Positions 6,948 through 14,740 are shown, counted from the stretch's first letter. The stretch is 36,558 nucleotides of DNA from Rhizobium ecuadorense (GCF_001187535.1 NZ_LFIO01001255.1:1-36558); one strand, 5' to 3'. The notes: generated by a model from the letters alone, not told the origin. Numbers and translations are program-made.

Positions 6948-7909
6948 GCGGCGGCACAGAAATTCCCGTCCGCGTGGCGCGGATCACCCTGATCGCCGAA
7001 CGCGTCAAACGCTTCCGCTTCGAGCGTCTGGACGGCAAGCCGATGCCTTATTTTTCCGGCGGCGCACATATCATCGTCTCGATGAACGATGGCGGCCATG
7101 TCAGACGCAACGCCTATTCGCTGATGTCGCCGCCGCATGATTGCGCGGCCTATGAGATCAGCGTGCTGCACGTCGAGGATTCACGCGGCGGCTCCACCTT
7201 CATGCATGAGAAGGTGCGGGAAGGCGATGAGCTGAAGGTCAGCTATCCCGTCAACCTCTTCCAGCCGGACTGGCGCGGGCGCAAGCATCTTCTGATCGCC
7301 GGCGGCATCGGCATTACCCCCTTCATCGCGATGATGGAGCAGTTTTCCCGCGAGGGCGCCAATTTCGAGCTGCATTATGCCATCCGCGCGCGCGACCGCG
7401 GCGCCTATTGGCGGGAGCTTCTGGAGCGCTACGGCCCGCATCGCATCAAGATCTATTGCGATGCCGAAGGCAGCACCATCCCGTTGACGCGCCTGCTCAA
7501 CGGCCAGCCGCTTGGCACGCATCTTTATGTCTGTGGTCCCTCCGGCATGATCGATGGCGTGCTCAAGGCGGGGCTGGAAGCCGGCTGGCCGGAGCAGAAC
7601 CTGCATTCGGAACGGTTCCTGTCGTCGCTGCCCGGCAAGCCTTTCACGATGGAACTGATCCGCTCCGGCAAGACGGTGAAGGTCGGCCATCACGAAAGCA
7701 TGCTTGAGGCGATCGAAGCGGCCGGCGTCGACGCGCCCTTCCTCTGTCGCGGCGGCGCCTGCGGTCAATGCGAAACCGCGGTCGCCGTCTGCGACGGCAA
7801 GCTGCTGCACAATGACGTCTATCTCTCGGGCGAAGAAAAAGCATCCGGGCGGAAGGTGATGATCTGCGTTTCCCGCTTCGAGGGGAACATCCTGCACCTC
7901 GATCTTTGA
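6944..7909 (+). CDS. NAD(P)H:ferredoxin-type reductase subunit (PDR/VanB type, DmmB)
   Basis: 321 aa phthalate-dioxygenase-reductase-like protein that passes electrons from NAD(P)H through flavin to an iron-sulfur centre. Seen: the flavin motif RNAYSL (55-60), the nucleotide motif GGIGITPF (120-127), the CGPSGM segment (197-202), and a C-terminal [2Fe-2S] ferredoxin domain with Cys268, Cys273, Cys276 and Cys308. The start is TTG at 6944, overlapping the previous stop; GAGGAG lies about 8 bp upstream, which supports it. It is the electron-supply subunit for the haem protein encoded 34 bp downstream. The symbol is assigned from gene order and family. Confidence 0.85.
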   Translation: MSGGTEIPVRVARITLIAERVKRFRFERLDGKPMPYFSGGAHIIVSMNDGGHVRRNAYSLMSPPHDCAAYEISVLHVEDSRGGSTFMHEKVREGDELKVSYPVNLFQPDWRGRKHLLIAGGIGITPFIAMMEQFSREGANFELHYAIRARDRGAYWRELLERYGPHRIKIYCDAEGSTIPLTRLLNGQPLGTHLYVCGPSGMIDGVLKAGLEAGWPEQNLHSERFLSSLPGKPFTMELIRSGKTVKVGHHESMLEAIEAAGVDAPFLCRGGACGQCETAVAVCDGKLLHNDVYLSGEEKASGRKVMICVSRFEGNILHLDL

Positions 7910-7943
7910 CGGCACCGGAAAAAGCGCAAAAAGGAAACCGGAC

Positions 7944-8984
7944 ATGGCAATCGCTTTCAAGCAGGAAACATTCCGGGACGATTTCAGCTACCGGAACAGC
8001 CCCGAGAACATCCGCCGCTTCCCGTTTCCCTTCGACCGCGACGAATATATGTATTCCGTCAATATGGAGCCGCATGTGCGCGGCCGGGCTGGCACCGTCT
8101 TCGAAAACCTGATCGACGTCGACGAGCATTATGTCGCCGAAATGCACGACAGGGCACTGGTCCTGAAGGAGGATCCGCTGCGTTATCAGGCGCTGCCGCA
8201 CATGATGAGCGCCCAATGGGACACGCTGGAACTGCTGATGGAAGAGCAGGCGGCAGGCAATCCAGACCACTTCACGCTGATCCGCAACGGCGACCAATGG
8301 CGCTGGATCAACCGGCCGCTCGGCATCGACGACAGCTTCACCTTCGGCGACGCCTCGACGCTGCCCTTTGAGCCCTTCGAATATATCACCCGCCAGGCCC
8401 AGGGCGATTTCTGCATCGTCGACCAACGCGACGGCAATCTGTGGATGGATGCCGGCATGGTGACGACGCAGGCCGACTGGTCGCTCGACTTCGATATCGG
8501 CATGAATTTCATGGAATGGCACGGACCGGTGCCGCTCGCCCACCAGATCGGCATCTTCGACCGGGCGCTGAAATTCCTCTTGAACCTGCAGCAGGGCAAG
8601 CCGACACGCCGCTTCAACTGGACGATGACGATCAATCCGCGGCTCGACACCAGCCCCGAGAATTATCACAAATGGGGTCCCGACCGCACCACGGTGACGC
8701 CGGAGAATGTCGGTGAAAAGGTGCATCTGCGCGTCGAGCTGCAGAGCCTCTGGCGCCTGCCGCGCTCCAACGCCATCCTCTTCGTCATCCGCTGCTACCT
8801 GATGAACATGGACGAGCTCGTCACCGTGCCGAAATGGGCGCGCCGTTTCCCGCGCGTGCTGAAGACGCTGCCGCCCGAGCTGATCGACTACAAGGGTCTT
8901 ACCCGTTTCCGCGAGACGACGATCGACTGGCTTTCCAAATATGACGACGGGGCGCCGACCAGCTCCGGCATTTTTCCCGACTGA
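7944..8984 (+). CDS. Haem-dependent oxidative N-demethylase catalytic subunit (DUF3445, DmmC)
   Basis: 346 aa DUF3445-family protein. Members carry haem in a PAS-like fold and oxidatively demethylate dimethylamine to methylamine and formaldehyde. Family features seen are FRFPFPFDRDEYMYSVNM-like opening residues, LPHMMSAQWDTLELLME in the first quarter, and the WLSKYDDGAPTSSGIFPD-type end. I do not assign the haem ligand. AAAAGGAAAC precedes the ATG at 7944. It closes a four-gene operon with the folate-binding, zinc-ribbon and reductase subunits, exactly the set needed for activity. A long open frame on the opposite strand is a shadow of this gene's GC-rich codons. Confidence 0.85.
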   Translation: MAIAFKQETFRDDFSYRNSPENIRRFPFPFDRDEYMYSVNMEPHVRGRAGTVFENLIDVDEHYVAEMHDRALVLKEDPLRYQALPHMMSAQWDTLELLMEEQAAGNPDHFTLIRNGDQWRWINRPLGIDDSFTFGDASTLPFEPFEYITRQAQGDFCIVDQRDGNLWMDAGMVTTQADWSLDFDIGMNFMEWHGPVPLAHQIGIFDRALKFLLNLQQGKPTRRFNWTMTINPRLDTSPENYHKWGPDRTTVTPENVGEKVHLRVELQSLWRLPRSNAILFVIRCYLMNMDELVTVPKWARRFPRVLKTLPPELIDYKGLTRFRETTIDWLSKYDDGAPTSSGIFPD

Positions 8985-9082
8985 CGCGCCGCGATGCACA
9001 GCTTTTCAGGCGCGAAAGACAGCGTAACGCTTTGAAATTCCGTCCGTAAATCGATATCGCATAATCAAGAGGGGAATGCTTC

Positions 9083-10420
9083 ATGACAAGAGTAGCCGTC
9101 ATCGGTGCCGGTCCTTCCGGTCTGGCGCAGCTGCGCGCCTTTCAATCGGCAGCCCAGAAGGGCGCCGAGATCCCGGAGATCGTCTGCTTCGAAAAGCAGT
9201 CGGACTGGGGCGGGCTCTGGAACTATACCTGGCGCACCGGCCTCGACGAATATGGCGAACCGGTGCATGGCAGCATGTATCGTTACCTCTGGTCGAACGG
9301 GCCGAAGGAATGCCTCGAATTCGCCGATTATTCCTTCGAGGAGCATTTCGGCAAGCCGATCGCCTCCTATCCGCCGCGCGCCGTGCTCTGGGATTATATC
9401 AAGGGCCGCGTCGAGAAGGCGAATGTCCGCCATTGGGTGCGGTTCAGCACGCCGGTGCGCATGGTCCGTTTCGACGAAGCGACGAAGAAATTCACAGTAA
9501 CGGCGCATAATCGCGTCGAGGATCGGATGTATGACGAGGAGTTCGACTATGTCGTCGTGGCATCAGGTCACTTCTCGACGCCGAACGTGCCCTATTTCGA
9601 GGGCGTGAAGACGTTTAACGGCCGTGTCCTGCATGCCCACGATTTCCGCGACGCGGTTGAGTTCAAGGGAAAGGACATCTTGATCGTCGGCCGAAGCTAT
9701 TCGGCCGAAGACATCGGCTCGCAGTGCTGGAAATACGGCGCGAAATCGGTGACCACCAGCTATCGCTCGAAGCCGATGGGCTTCACATGGCCTGAGAATT
9801 TCGAGGAACGGCCGCTGCTGACCAAGCTCGAAAACCGGACCGCGCATTTCCTCGACGGCTCGACCAAGGAGGTCGACGCCGTGATCCTGTGCACCGGTTA
9901 CCAGCACCATTTCCCCTTCCTGCCTGACGACCTCCGGCTGAAAACCGCCAACCGCCTCTGGGCGGACAGCCTCTACAAGGGGGTGATCTTCGATAAGAAC
10001 CCGCAGCTCTTCTATATCGGCATGCAGGATCAGTTCTACACTTTCAACATGTTCGACGTGCAGGCCTGGTGGGCCCGCGACGTGATGATGGGCCGCATCA
10101 CCCTGCCGCCGGAAGAGGAGCTGAAGGCCAATTTCGACATGTGGCGCGCCCGCGAGGAGACGCTCGAGGATGCCGAGCAGATGATCTGGTATCAGGGCGA
10201 TTATGTGAAGGAACTGTTGGCCGAGACCGATTATCCCTCCTTCGACATCGAAGGCACCAACCGGACCTTCATGGAGTGGGAGCATCACAAGGCCCACAAT
10301 ATCATGGGCTTCCGCGATCATGCCTACCGCTCGCTGATGACCGGCAACATGTCGCCGAAGCACCACACGCCCTGGGTCGAGGCGCTCGACGATTCCAAGG
10401 AGGAATATCTGCGCAACTGA
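9083..10420 (+). CDS. tmm: Trimethylamine monooxygenase (flavin-containing monooxygenase)
   Basis: 445 aa bacterial FMO, NADPH- and FAD-dependent, that oxidises trimethylamine to trimethylamine N-oxide; relatives also oxidise dimethyl sulfide and indole. It follows the Methylophaga enzyme closely from memory: GAGPSG (8-13) for FAD, YLWSNGPKECLE with the conserved Asn72, HFSTP near 163-167, the NADP motif GRSYSAED (203-210, with Tyr206), CTGY near 275, and a C-terminus ending SLMTGNMSPKHHTPW. AGAGGGGA precedes the ATG. It lies 98 bp after the dmm operon in the same direction, so it may share its transcript. Together with tdm at 14741-17110 it makes a full trimethylamine-to-methylamine route. 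Confidence 0.92.
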   Translation: MTRVAVIGAGPSGLAQLRAFQSAAQKGAEIPEIVCFEKQSDWGGLWNYTWRTGLDEYGEPVHGSMYRYLWSNGPKECLEFADYSFEEHFGKPIASYPPRAVLWDYIKGRVEKANVRHWVRFSTPVRMVRFDEATKKFTVTAHNRVEDRMYDEEFDYVVVASGHFSTPNVPYFEGVKTFNGRVLHAHDFRDAVEFKGKDILIVGRSYSAEDIGSQCWKYGAKSVTTSYRSKPMGFTWPENFEERPLLTKLENRTAHFLDGSTKEVDAVILCTGYQHHFPFLPDDLRLKTANRLWADSLYKGVIFDKNPQLFYIGMQDQFYTFNMFDVQAWWARDVMMGRITLPPEEELKANFDMWRAREETLEDAEQMIWYQGDYVKELLAETDYPSFDIEGTNRTFMEWEHHKAHNIMGFRDHAYRSLMTGNMSPKHHTPWVEALDDSKEEYLRN

Positions 10421-10515
10421 CGAGACGGGTATCGCCGGAGGAGGTGTCGTGCGCTCTTCCGGCGCTTTGGGCAGCAATAAATCCATCCGCAACCCTTCTT
10501 TCTCATGTGGTCTTC

Positions 10516-11118
10516 ATGGATTTTCAAACGAGCATTCTCGGACGCATGAGCGGTTTTCTCTATCGCTGCCGTGCCGATGAAAACTACACGATGCTTGAGA
10601 TGACCGACGGCATCGAGCGCATCTTCGGTTATCCCGCCGACGAAATCATCGGCAACCGGACGCGGACCTTCACCTCGATCATGTACGAGGAAGACGTGCC
10701 TTTAATGGACGAAATCGTCGGCCGGGCGCTGGAGAAGCGCGTAGACTGGACGATGGAATACCGTATCCGCCATGCGATGGGTCATCTCATCTGGGTGACC
10801 GAGACCGGTGGCGGCATCTGGGACCAGAAGGGCGAGCTTCTCTACCTCGAAGGCAGCATCATCAACATCGAATCGCTCTATCAGCGAATCGATGAACGCA
10901 CCGCCGACATGCGTGTCACCGCCTCGAAGACCAATGAGATCCTGCAATCGCTGCGCTACCTGAAGCTGCTTGCCGTCAATGCCGGCATCGAGGCCGCCCG
11001 CGCTGGCACCGCCGGATCGGGCTTTGCCGTGCTTGCCGCCGAGATGCGCATGCTTGCCAACTCCTCCGAAGAGGCCGCACGCGCCATTTCCGAGGCGCAA
11101 CGCAAGGCCGAAGGCTGA
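10516..11118 (+). CDS. Small soluble PAS protein with a degenerate chemoreceptor tip
   Basis: About 200 aa with no membrane segment. Residues 11-118 form a PAS_3-type domain (IFGYPADEIIGN, then WTMEYRIRHAMGHLIWV). Residues 135-195 match the hairpin of methyl-accepting chemotaxis signalling domains: NAGIEAARAG, then GSGFAVLAAEMRMLA. At the tip, the usual Glu and Arg of AGExGRGF are Thr and Ser, and only the inner part of the hairpin is present. The start is uncertain: ATG at 10516 has a weak ribosome site, and an in-frame GTG at 10444 follows a GGAGGAG that is too close. It starts 95 bp after tmm on the same strand, so it could be a sensor tied to the methylated-amine genes or to energy taxis. 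Confidence 0.75.
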   Translation: MDFQTSILGRMSGFLYRCRADENYTMLEMTDGIERIFGYPADEIIGNRTRTFTSIMYEEDVPLMDEIVGRALEKRVDWTMEYRIRHAMGHLIWVTETGGGIWDQKGELLYLEGSIINIESLYQRIDERTADMRVTASKTNEILQSLRYLKLLAVNAGIEAARAGTAGSGFAVLAAEMRMLANSSEEAARAISEAQRKAEG

Positions 11119-11261
11119 GCGTTTTCCCGGCCCACAAAATAATTGGGTCTCAGGCCGAAGGCTGGATTGTTAACCGTCCCACGCCTGTTGATATTCCGCT
11201 ACATTATCAATGAGTTGCCGCAGTTTTTCGGCTGAAGAATCTTATCTCGTTGTGGGGATTG

Positions 11262-11288
11262 TTAAGGCCGCGTTAACTTTTTGTTAAC
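11262..11288 (+). promoter_or_regulatory. Three phased TTAA boxes, probable CtrA sites before minC
   Basis: TTAA occurs at 11262-11265, 11273-11276 and 11284-11287, each separated by exactly 7 bp, with a C following the last two. Each neighbouring pair satisfies the CtrA consensus TTAA-N7-TTAAC. A further TTAAC half site lies at 11170-11174. The block ends 40 bp before the minC start. CtrA is the alphaproteobacterial cell-cycle regulator and is known to affect min genes in Sinorhizobium, as I recall. Confidence 0.7.
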
Positions 11289-11328
11289 CATAGCCGCGTT
11301 AGACATGGTCAACGATTTCTTCACATAG

Positions 11329-12051
11329 ATGACCAAAGTGCTAACAGACGCTCGCTCTATCCGCATCAAGGGCCGGTCCTTCCTGGCCGTCATGTTGTCT
11401 CCGGACCTTCCTTTCGATGATTGGTTGGCGAGGCTCGACGATCTGGCCGCGCGTTCGGCCGGTTTCTTCCTCGGACGGCCTGTCGTGCTCGATCTGACGG
11501 ATCTGCAAATCGACCGGCCGCAGCTGAAAGAGCTTATTGCCGAACTGGCCAAGCGCAATGTCAGCATCATGGGCATCGAGGGCGCGCGGCCTTCCATTCT
11601 CGGCTCGGGCATGCCTCCGGCGCTGAAAGGCGGCCGCTCCGCTTCCGACATCGAGGTTCAGGCGAATGAGCCTGCCGATTCGGCAGTGAAACCTGCAGTA
11701 GCCGAGATCCGCCCGGCAACGACGCAATCGATCGTCATCAGGGAGCCGGTGCGCTCCGGGCAATCGGTGATCTTCCCGGAAGGCGACGTCACCATCGTGG
11801 GATCTGTCGCCTCGGGCGCCGAGGTCATCGCCGGCGGGTCGGTCCATATTTATGGGGCGCTGCGTGGCCGAGCCATGGCGGGATCGATCGGCAACGCATC
11901 GGCGCGGATCTTTTGCCGCAAGCTCGAAGCAGAGCTGGTGGCAATCGACGGCGTTTACAAAATGGCGGAAGACATGGCCGCCAATCTTCGCGGACAGGCT
12001 GTTCAGCTTTGGCTCGAAGACGATGCGATCATGGCGGAAAAACTGACCTGA
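11329..12051 (+). CDS. minC: Septum site-determining protein MinC
   Basis: 240 aa inhibitor of FtsZ polymerisation that is placed at the membrane by MinD. The N-terminal domain (about 1-100) leads to a variable linker rich in Ala/Pro/Glu, then the beta-helical C-terminal domain (about 135-235) with GDVTIVGSVASGAEVIAGGSVHIYG split over characteristic Gly-rich turns and GRAMAGSIGN. The ATG at 11329 lacks a clear Shine-Dalgarno. It is first in minCDE; the spacer to minD is unusually long (82 bp) and largely made of a dispersed repeat. Control by CtrA is suggested by three TTAA boxes just upstream. Confidence 0.93.
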   Translation: MTKVLTDARSIRIKGRSFLAVMLSPDLPFDDWLARLDDLAARSAGFFLGRPVVLDLTDLQIDRPQLKELIAELAKRNVSIMGIEGARPSILGSGMPPALKGGRSASDIEVQANEPADSAVKPAVAEIRPATTQSIVIREPVRSGQSVIFPEGDVTIVGSVASGAEVIAGGSVHIYGALRGRAMAGSIGNASARIFCRKLEAELVAIDGVYKMAEDMAANLRGQAVQLWLEDDAIMAEKLT

Positions 12052-12052
12052 C

Positions 12053-12112
12053 GACAGCGCCGCGCGTCTTTGAAAGACGCGCAAAGGACGCTGCAACACT
12101 TCGAATTACTGC
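12053..12112. repeat. 60-bp dispersed repeat inside the min operon, copy 1
   Basis: This block starts directly after the minC stop and fills most of the minC-minD spacer. It matches 14019-14079 almost base for base, opening GACAGCGCCGCGCGTCTT in both and ending in a shared CTGC. It contains a hairpin, GCGCGTCTT paired with AAGACGCGC around a 3-base loop; in the other copy the loop differs while the stem is kept. It lies 21 bp upstream of the minD start codon. Confidence 0.85.
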
Positions 12113-12133
12113 GGCACGGCAAAGGAGAGAGAC

Positions 12134-12949
12134 ATGGGGAAAGTGATCGTCGTCACGTCAGGCAAGGGCGGGGTTGGCAAGACAACCTCGACCGCCGCAT
12201 TGGGAGCGGCCCTGGCGCAACGCAATGAAAAAGTCGTCGTCGTCGATTTCGACGTCGGCTTGCGCAATCTCGACCTCGTCATGGGCGCCGAGCGCCGGGT
12301 CGTCTACGACCTGATCAATGTCATCCAGGGCGACGCCAAGCTGACCCAGGCGCTGATCCGCGACAAGCGGCTGGAAACGCTGTTCCTGCTGCCGGCCTCG
12401 CAGACGCGCGACAAGGACAATCTGACGGCCGAGGGCGTCGAACGCGTCATCAACGACCTGAAGCGCTATTTCGACTGGATCATCTGCGACAGCCCCGCCG
12501 GCATCGAGCGCGGCGCAACGCTTGCCATGCGCCATGCCGATGTCGCCGTTGTCGTCACCAACCCGGAAGTCTCGTCGGTGCGCGATTCCGATCGCATCAT
12601 CGGCCTGCTCGACGCCAAGACCGCCAAGGCCGAACGCGGCGAGCGGATGGAAAAGCACCTGCTGCTGACCCGCTACGACGCCAACCGCGCCGAACGCGGC
12701 GACATGCTCAAGGTTGACGACGTGCTGGAAATCCTGTCCATCCCGCTGCTTGGCATCGTGCCCGAAAGCATGGATGTCCTGCGCGCCTCCAACATCGGTG
12801 CGCCGGTCACGCTGGCCGAAAGCCGCAGCCCGGCTGCGATGGCCTATTTCGATGCCGCCCGTCGGCTCGCCGGCGAGTTGGTGCCGATGGCGATCCCTGA
12901 GGAAAAGCGCAATATTTTCGGCAAGATCTTCGGACGGAGGGCAGCATGA
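12134..12949 (+). CDS. minD: Septum site-determining ATPase MinD
   Basis: 271 aa ParA/MinD-family ATPase that binds the membrane in its ATP form, recruits MinC and is released by MinE. The deviant Walker A motif GKGGVGKTT is at residues 10-18, followed by VVDFDVGLRNLDLVMG. DSPAGIE lies in the switch region at about 119-125. The C-terminal amphipathic helix (EEKRNIFGKIFGRR) is the membrane-targeting sequence. AAAGGAGAG stands upstream of the ATG. The stop overlaps the minE start by 4 bases (ATGA), indicating coupled translation. The preceding 82-bp spacer carries a dispersed hairpin repeat that may affect its expression relative to minC. Confidence 0.96.
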   Translation: MGKVIVVTSGKGGVGKTTSTAALGAALAQRNEKVVVVDFDVGLRNLDLVMGAERRVVYDLINVIQGDAKLTQALIRDKRLETLFLLPASQTRDKDNLTAEGVERVINDLKRYFDWIICDSPAGIERGATLAMRHADVAVVVTNPEVSSVRDSDRIIGLLDAKTAKAERGERMEKHLLLTRYDANRAERGDMLKVDDVLEILSIPLLGIVPESMDVLRASNIGAPVTLAESRSPAAMAYFDAARRLAGELVPMAIPEEKRNIFGKIFGRRAA

Positions 12950-13206
12950 ATATTTTCCGTCTCTTCAACAAGCAGAGAACCGCACCGGCCGCCCGCGAAC
13001 GCCTGCAGGTGCTTCTTGCCCATGAGCGCTCTTCGGCAGGCTCGGACCTCGTCACACTGCTGCGCGAGGAAATCCTTGCGGTGATCGCCAAGCATGTCGA
13101 GCTTGATCACGACAAGGTGCAGGTGACGATCGATCGCAACGAATACGTCTCGACGCTCGAAATCGATGTCGAAATCCCGTTGAATGCAGCCGTGCAGGCC
13201 GCTTGA
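12946..13206 (+). CDS. minE: Cell division topological specificity factor MinE
   Basis: 86 aa, typical MinE length. The N-terminal part (MNIFRLFNKQRTAPAARERLQVLLAHER) holds the membrane-binding helix and the MinD-stimulating segment; the C-terminal half (LLREEILAVIAKHVELDHDKV onward, split over helix and strands) is the dimerisation domain. GGAGGG lies upstream of the ATG. It overlaps minD by 4 bases and ends the operon; a 12-bp stem at 13213-13242 follows immediately. MinE stimulates MinD ATPase and confines MinC/D to the poles, so the ring forms at midcell. Confidence 0.95.
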   Translation: MNIFRLFNKQRTAPAARERLQVLLAHERSSAGSDLVTLLREEILAVIAKHVELDHDKVQVTIDRNEYVSTLEIDVEIPLNAAVQAA

Positions 13207-13212
13207 AAGAGA

Positions 13213-13242
13213 GCGCTGCCTGTTGGTGAAAACAGGCAGCGC
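13213..13242. terminator. Hairpin between convergent minE and DUF6481 gene
   Basis: GCGCTGCCTGTT (13213-13224) and AACAGGCAGCGC (13231-13242) form a perfect 12-bp stem with loop GGTGAA. There is no T-run on the plus side; on the minus side TCTCTTT follows. It sits 6 bp after the minE stop and 6 bp before the stop of the convergent gene, so it probably terminates or protects both transcripts. Confidence 0.65.
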
Positions 13243-13248
13243 CGACAA

Positions 13249-13629
13249 TCACGACTTTCTGGCTTTTCGATTGGCGTAACGCAGGTCGCGTGCGGCCTTT
13301 CGGGCGGCTTCATCTGCAATGACGCGAGCGATGCGGTCTTTGTCAGCCGCTTCGCGCGCTTCGGCGTCGGCACGCGCTTCGGCCTCGGCGGCGGCCTGGC
13401 GTTCAGCTTCTGCGGCTTCAGCCTGCGCGCGCTCCTCAAGCTTTACCCGCTCCCGCTCGGCGCGGCGTTCTTCCCTGGCCGCAGCGACGGCCTGACGCTC
13501 CGCCTGCTTTGCGAGCCGGGTCGGTTCAGCCTTATCCTTGGCGTCACGATACGCATTGAGGAGAGCGGCCTTGGCTTCGGCAGCGGCGCCGCGACGATCG
13601 GAAAGCTCATTGTTTCTGGCGTTTTTCAA
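13249..13629 (-). CDS. DUF6481-type charged coiled-coil protein
   Basis: 126 aa, almost entirely one predicted charged helix: the middle is a run of Glu/Arg/Ala heptads (AEAAEAERQAAAEAEARAD), with basic ends. It resembles small rhizobial proteins grouped as DUF6481, opening with NNELSDRR and AAEAKAALLNAYR. The start is TTG at 13629, with AGGTAA upstream; no ATG is available in frame. There is no signal peptide or catalytic motif, and the function is unknown. Its promoter side contains a hairpin repeat (13661-13710). It is convergent with minE, and its composition is similar to the 74-aa gene upstream on the same strand. Confidence 0.75.
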   Translation of the reverse strand: MKNARNNELSDRRGAAAEAKAALLNAYRDAKDKAEPTRLAKQAERQAVAAAREERRAERERVKLEERAQAEAAEAERQAAAEAEARADAEAREAADKDRIARVIADEAARKAARDLRYANRKARKS

Positions 13630-13660
13630 TTCTGTTACCTGACTGGTTGACTGCGACGTT

Positions 13661-13710
13661 AGAGCATGATTGCCGAAAACTGTGCGGCTTTCGGAATGAC
13701 CCTATGCTCT
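13661..13710. repeat. GAGCATGAT hairpin repeat, single module
   Basis: AGAGCAT (13661-13667) pairs with ATGCTCT (13704-13710), and inside GCCGAAA with TTTCGGA-type bases around a GTGCGGC loop. It is related to 20393-20440 and to the truncated module at the window's end. Here it stands alone, without the AACAGGAT module. Confidence 0.7.
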
Positions 13711-13774
13711 ATTTCTTCGATTGGGATCCGGATGCCATTATGCCAATCCGGCGTGAAATCATCTAGATCTGGAA

Positions 13775-13999
13775 TCACTTTTTCTTTTTTCGCTTCACGG
13801 CAGGGCCGGCGGCCGCCATCAAGCGATCCTGCAATTCCTTGGCCTCACGGGCTTCGCGCAATCTCAAGGTCTTTTCCTCGCGGGCGCGCACGGTCTGGTC
13901 GATTTCCTCGACCGCCCGGCTGCGCGCCAAGAATTGCGATTGTACGTTTCCGAAGGCGATCTCCGCCCGCTGGCGCGATTTGCTGTGCGTATCTGTCAT
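13775..13999 (-). CDS. Small basic hypothetical protein, 74 aa
   Basis: A 74-residue protein, mostly helical (AIEEID-type helix VQSQFLARSRAVEEIDQTV, then repeated Arg/Glu helix), ending AVKRKKKK. The ATG at 13999 is chosen for AGGA upstream; the frame continues to 14179 but passes through the repeat at 14019-14117, which is not coding. No family is recognised with confidence. The polybasic tail suggests binding to nucleic acid or acidic surfaces, which is inference. It lies upstream of the DUF6481 gene on the same strand, separated by a repeat. Confidence 0.6.
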   Translation of the reverse strand: MTDTHSKSRQRAEIAFGNVQSQFLARSRAVEEIDQTVRAREEKTLRLREAREAKELQDRLMAAAGPAVKRKKKK

Positions 14000-14018
14000 A
14001 TCGGTCCTGGATTTTCGT

Positions 14019-14117
14019 GACAGCGCCGCGCGTCTTCTGAGAGACGCGCAAAGGACGCTGCAACACTTTGAAATGCTGCATAATTCCTTAGATCGATTCC
14101 GATCTAAGGAATTATGC
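14019..14117. repeat. 60-bp dispersed repeat, copy 2, with an added perfect hairpin
   Basis: 14019-14079 is the second copy of the sequence between minC and minD. It runs into a perfect 18-bp inverted repeat: the left arm is 14078-14095 (GCATAATTCCTTAGATCG), loop ATTC, and the right arm 14100-14117. The min copy lacks this second hairpin. It stands 20 bp upstream of the small gene at 13775-13999, in its leader. Confidence 0.85.
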
Positions 14118-14230
14118 AATCGCCGCTCGGCGAGCGCAAGAAAAAGGCCAGGCAACTTGCCTGACCTCGCCGGTATCATGCTTTCAACAGTGCCAGTACA
14201 TCCGTGGTCACAGGAAAGCAGATATCAATT

Positions 14231-14440
14231 TTAGGCAGCTCGCAGATTGCAAGCGGACATTTTGCCCGACTTGTTATCGCGTTCAAGCTCGTAGCCGATC
14301 TTCTGGCCTTCGACGATTTCACGCATTCCGGCGCGCTCGACGGCAGAGATGTGAACGAAGGCGTCAGCGCCGCCGTCATCAGGCTGAATGAAGCCGAAGC
14401 CCTTGGTGGAATTGAACCATTTAACTGTGCCAGTGGTCAT
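14231..14440 (-). CDS. Cold-shock protein (CspA family)
   Basis: 69 aa, a single cold-shock domain. The RNA-binding motifs are KGFGFI (RNP1, residues 13-18) and AFVHIS (RNP2, 27-32); the protein opens with GTVKWFNSTKGFG, as in rhizobial CspA proteins. It acts as an RNA chaperone. The ATG at 14440 gives the standard length; an upstream TTG frame would add a non-homologous extension. A well-formed promoter at 14583-14611 implies an untranslated leader of about 135 nt, usual for cold-shock genes, where the leader folds to control translation. Rhizobia carry several paralogues, so no specific symbol is given. Confidence 0.93.
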   Translation of the reverse strand: MTTGTVKWFNSTKGFGFIQPDDGGADAFVHISAVERAGMREIVEGQKIGYELERDNKSGKMSACNLRAA

Positions 14441-14740
14441 AACAAACCCTTTCATAGCAATTGAATGACCGCACGTGCCGAAGCACGACGGATGATGATC
14501 TCGATTTTGAAGAGGGAAGTTCGTCCAGGGCACGTTGCCAGCGTGCGATAACAAAAGTCAAACAAGCAATATCGACAATCCCGACATAATCATTGAACTC
14601 GAATTTGTCAACTTTTAGTTCTTTGAAGACTTAACCTCTCCAAATGGTTGCATCTCAACAATTTTACACATTGCCGCAGTGCGTGACCCATCATCGGTGA
14701 CGCCGAACCGATCTGCGTCACCAGGCCTTGAACGCATGCG
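14441..14740 (-). promoter_or_regulatory. Cold-shock gene promoter and long leader
   Basis: On the minus strand, TTGACA (14606-14611) and TATGTC (14583-14588) are 17 bp apart, an excellent sigma-70 promoter, placing the start near 14576 and leaving about 135 nt of leader before the cold-shock gene. The rest of the gap, up to the tdm stop at 14741, shows no gene and no T-tailed hairpin that I could find. Confidence 0.7.

Noticed and set aside
7644..8999. A 451-codon open frame antisense to the N-demethylase catalytic subunit
   Set aside because: It mirrors the third-position GC bias of the sense gene, shows low-complexity His/Arg/Asp composition and no domain. It is a shadow frame.
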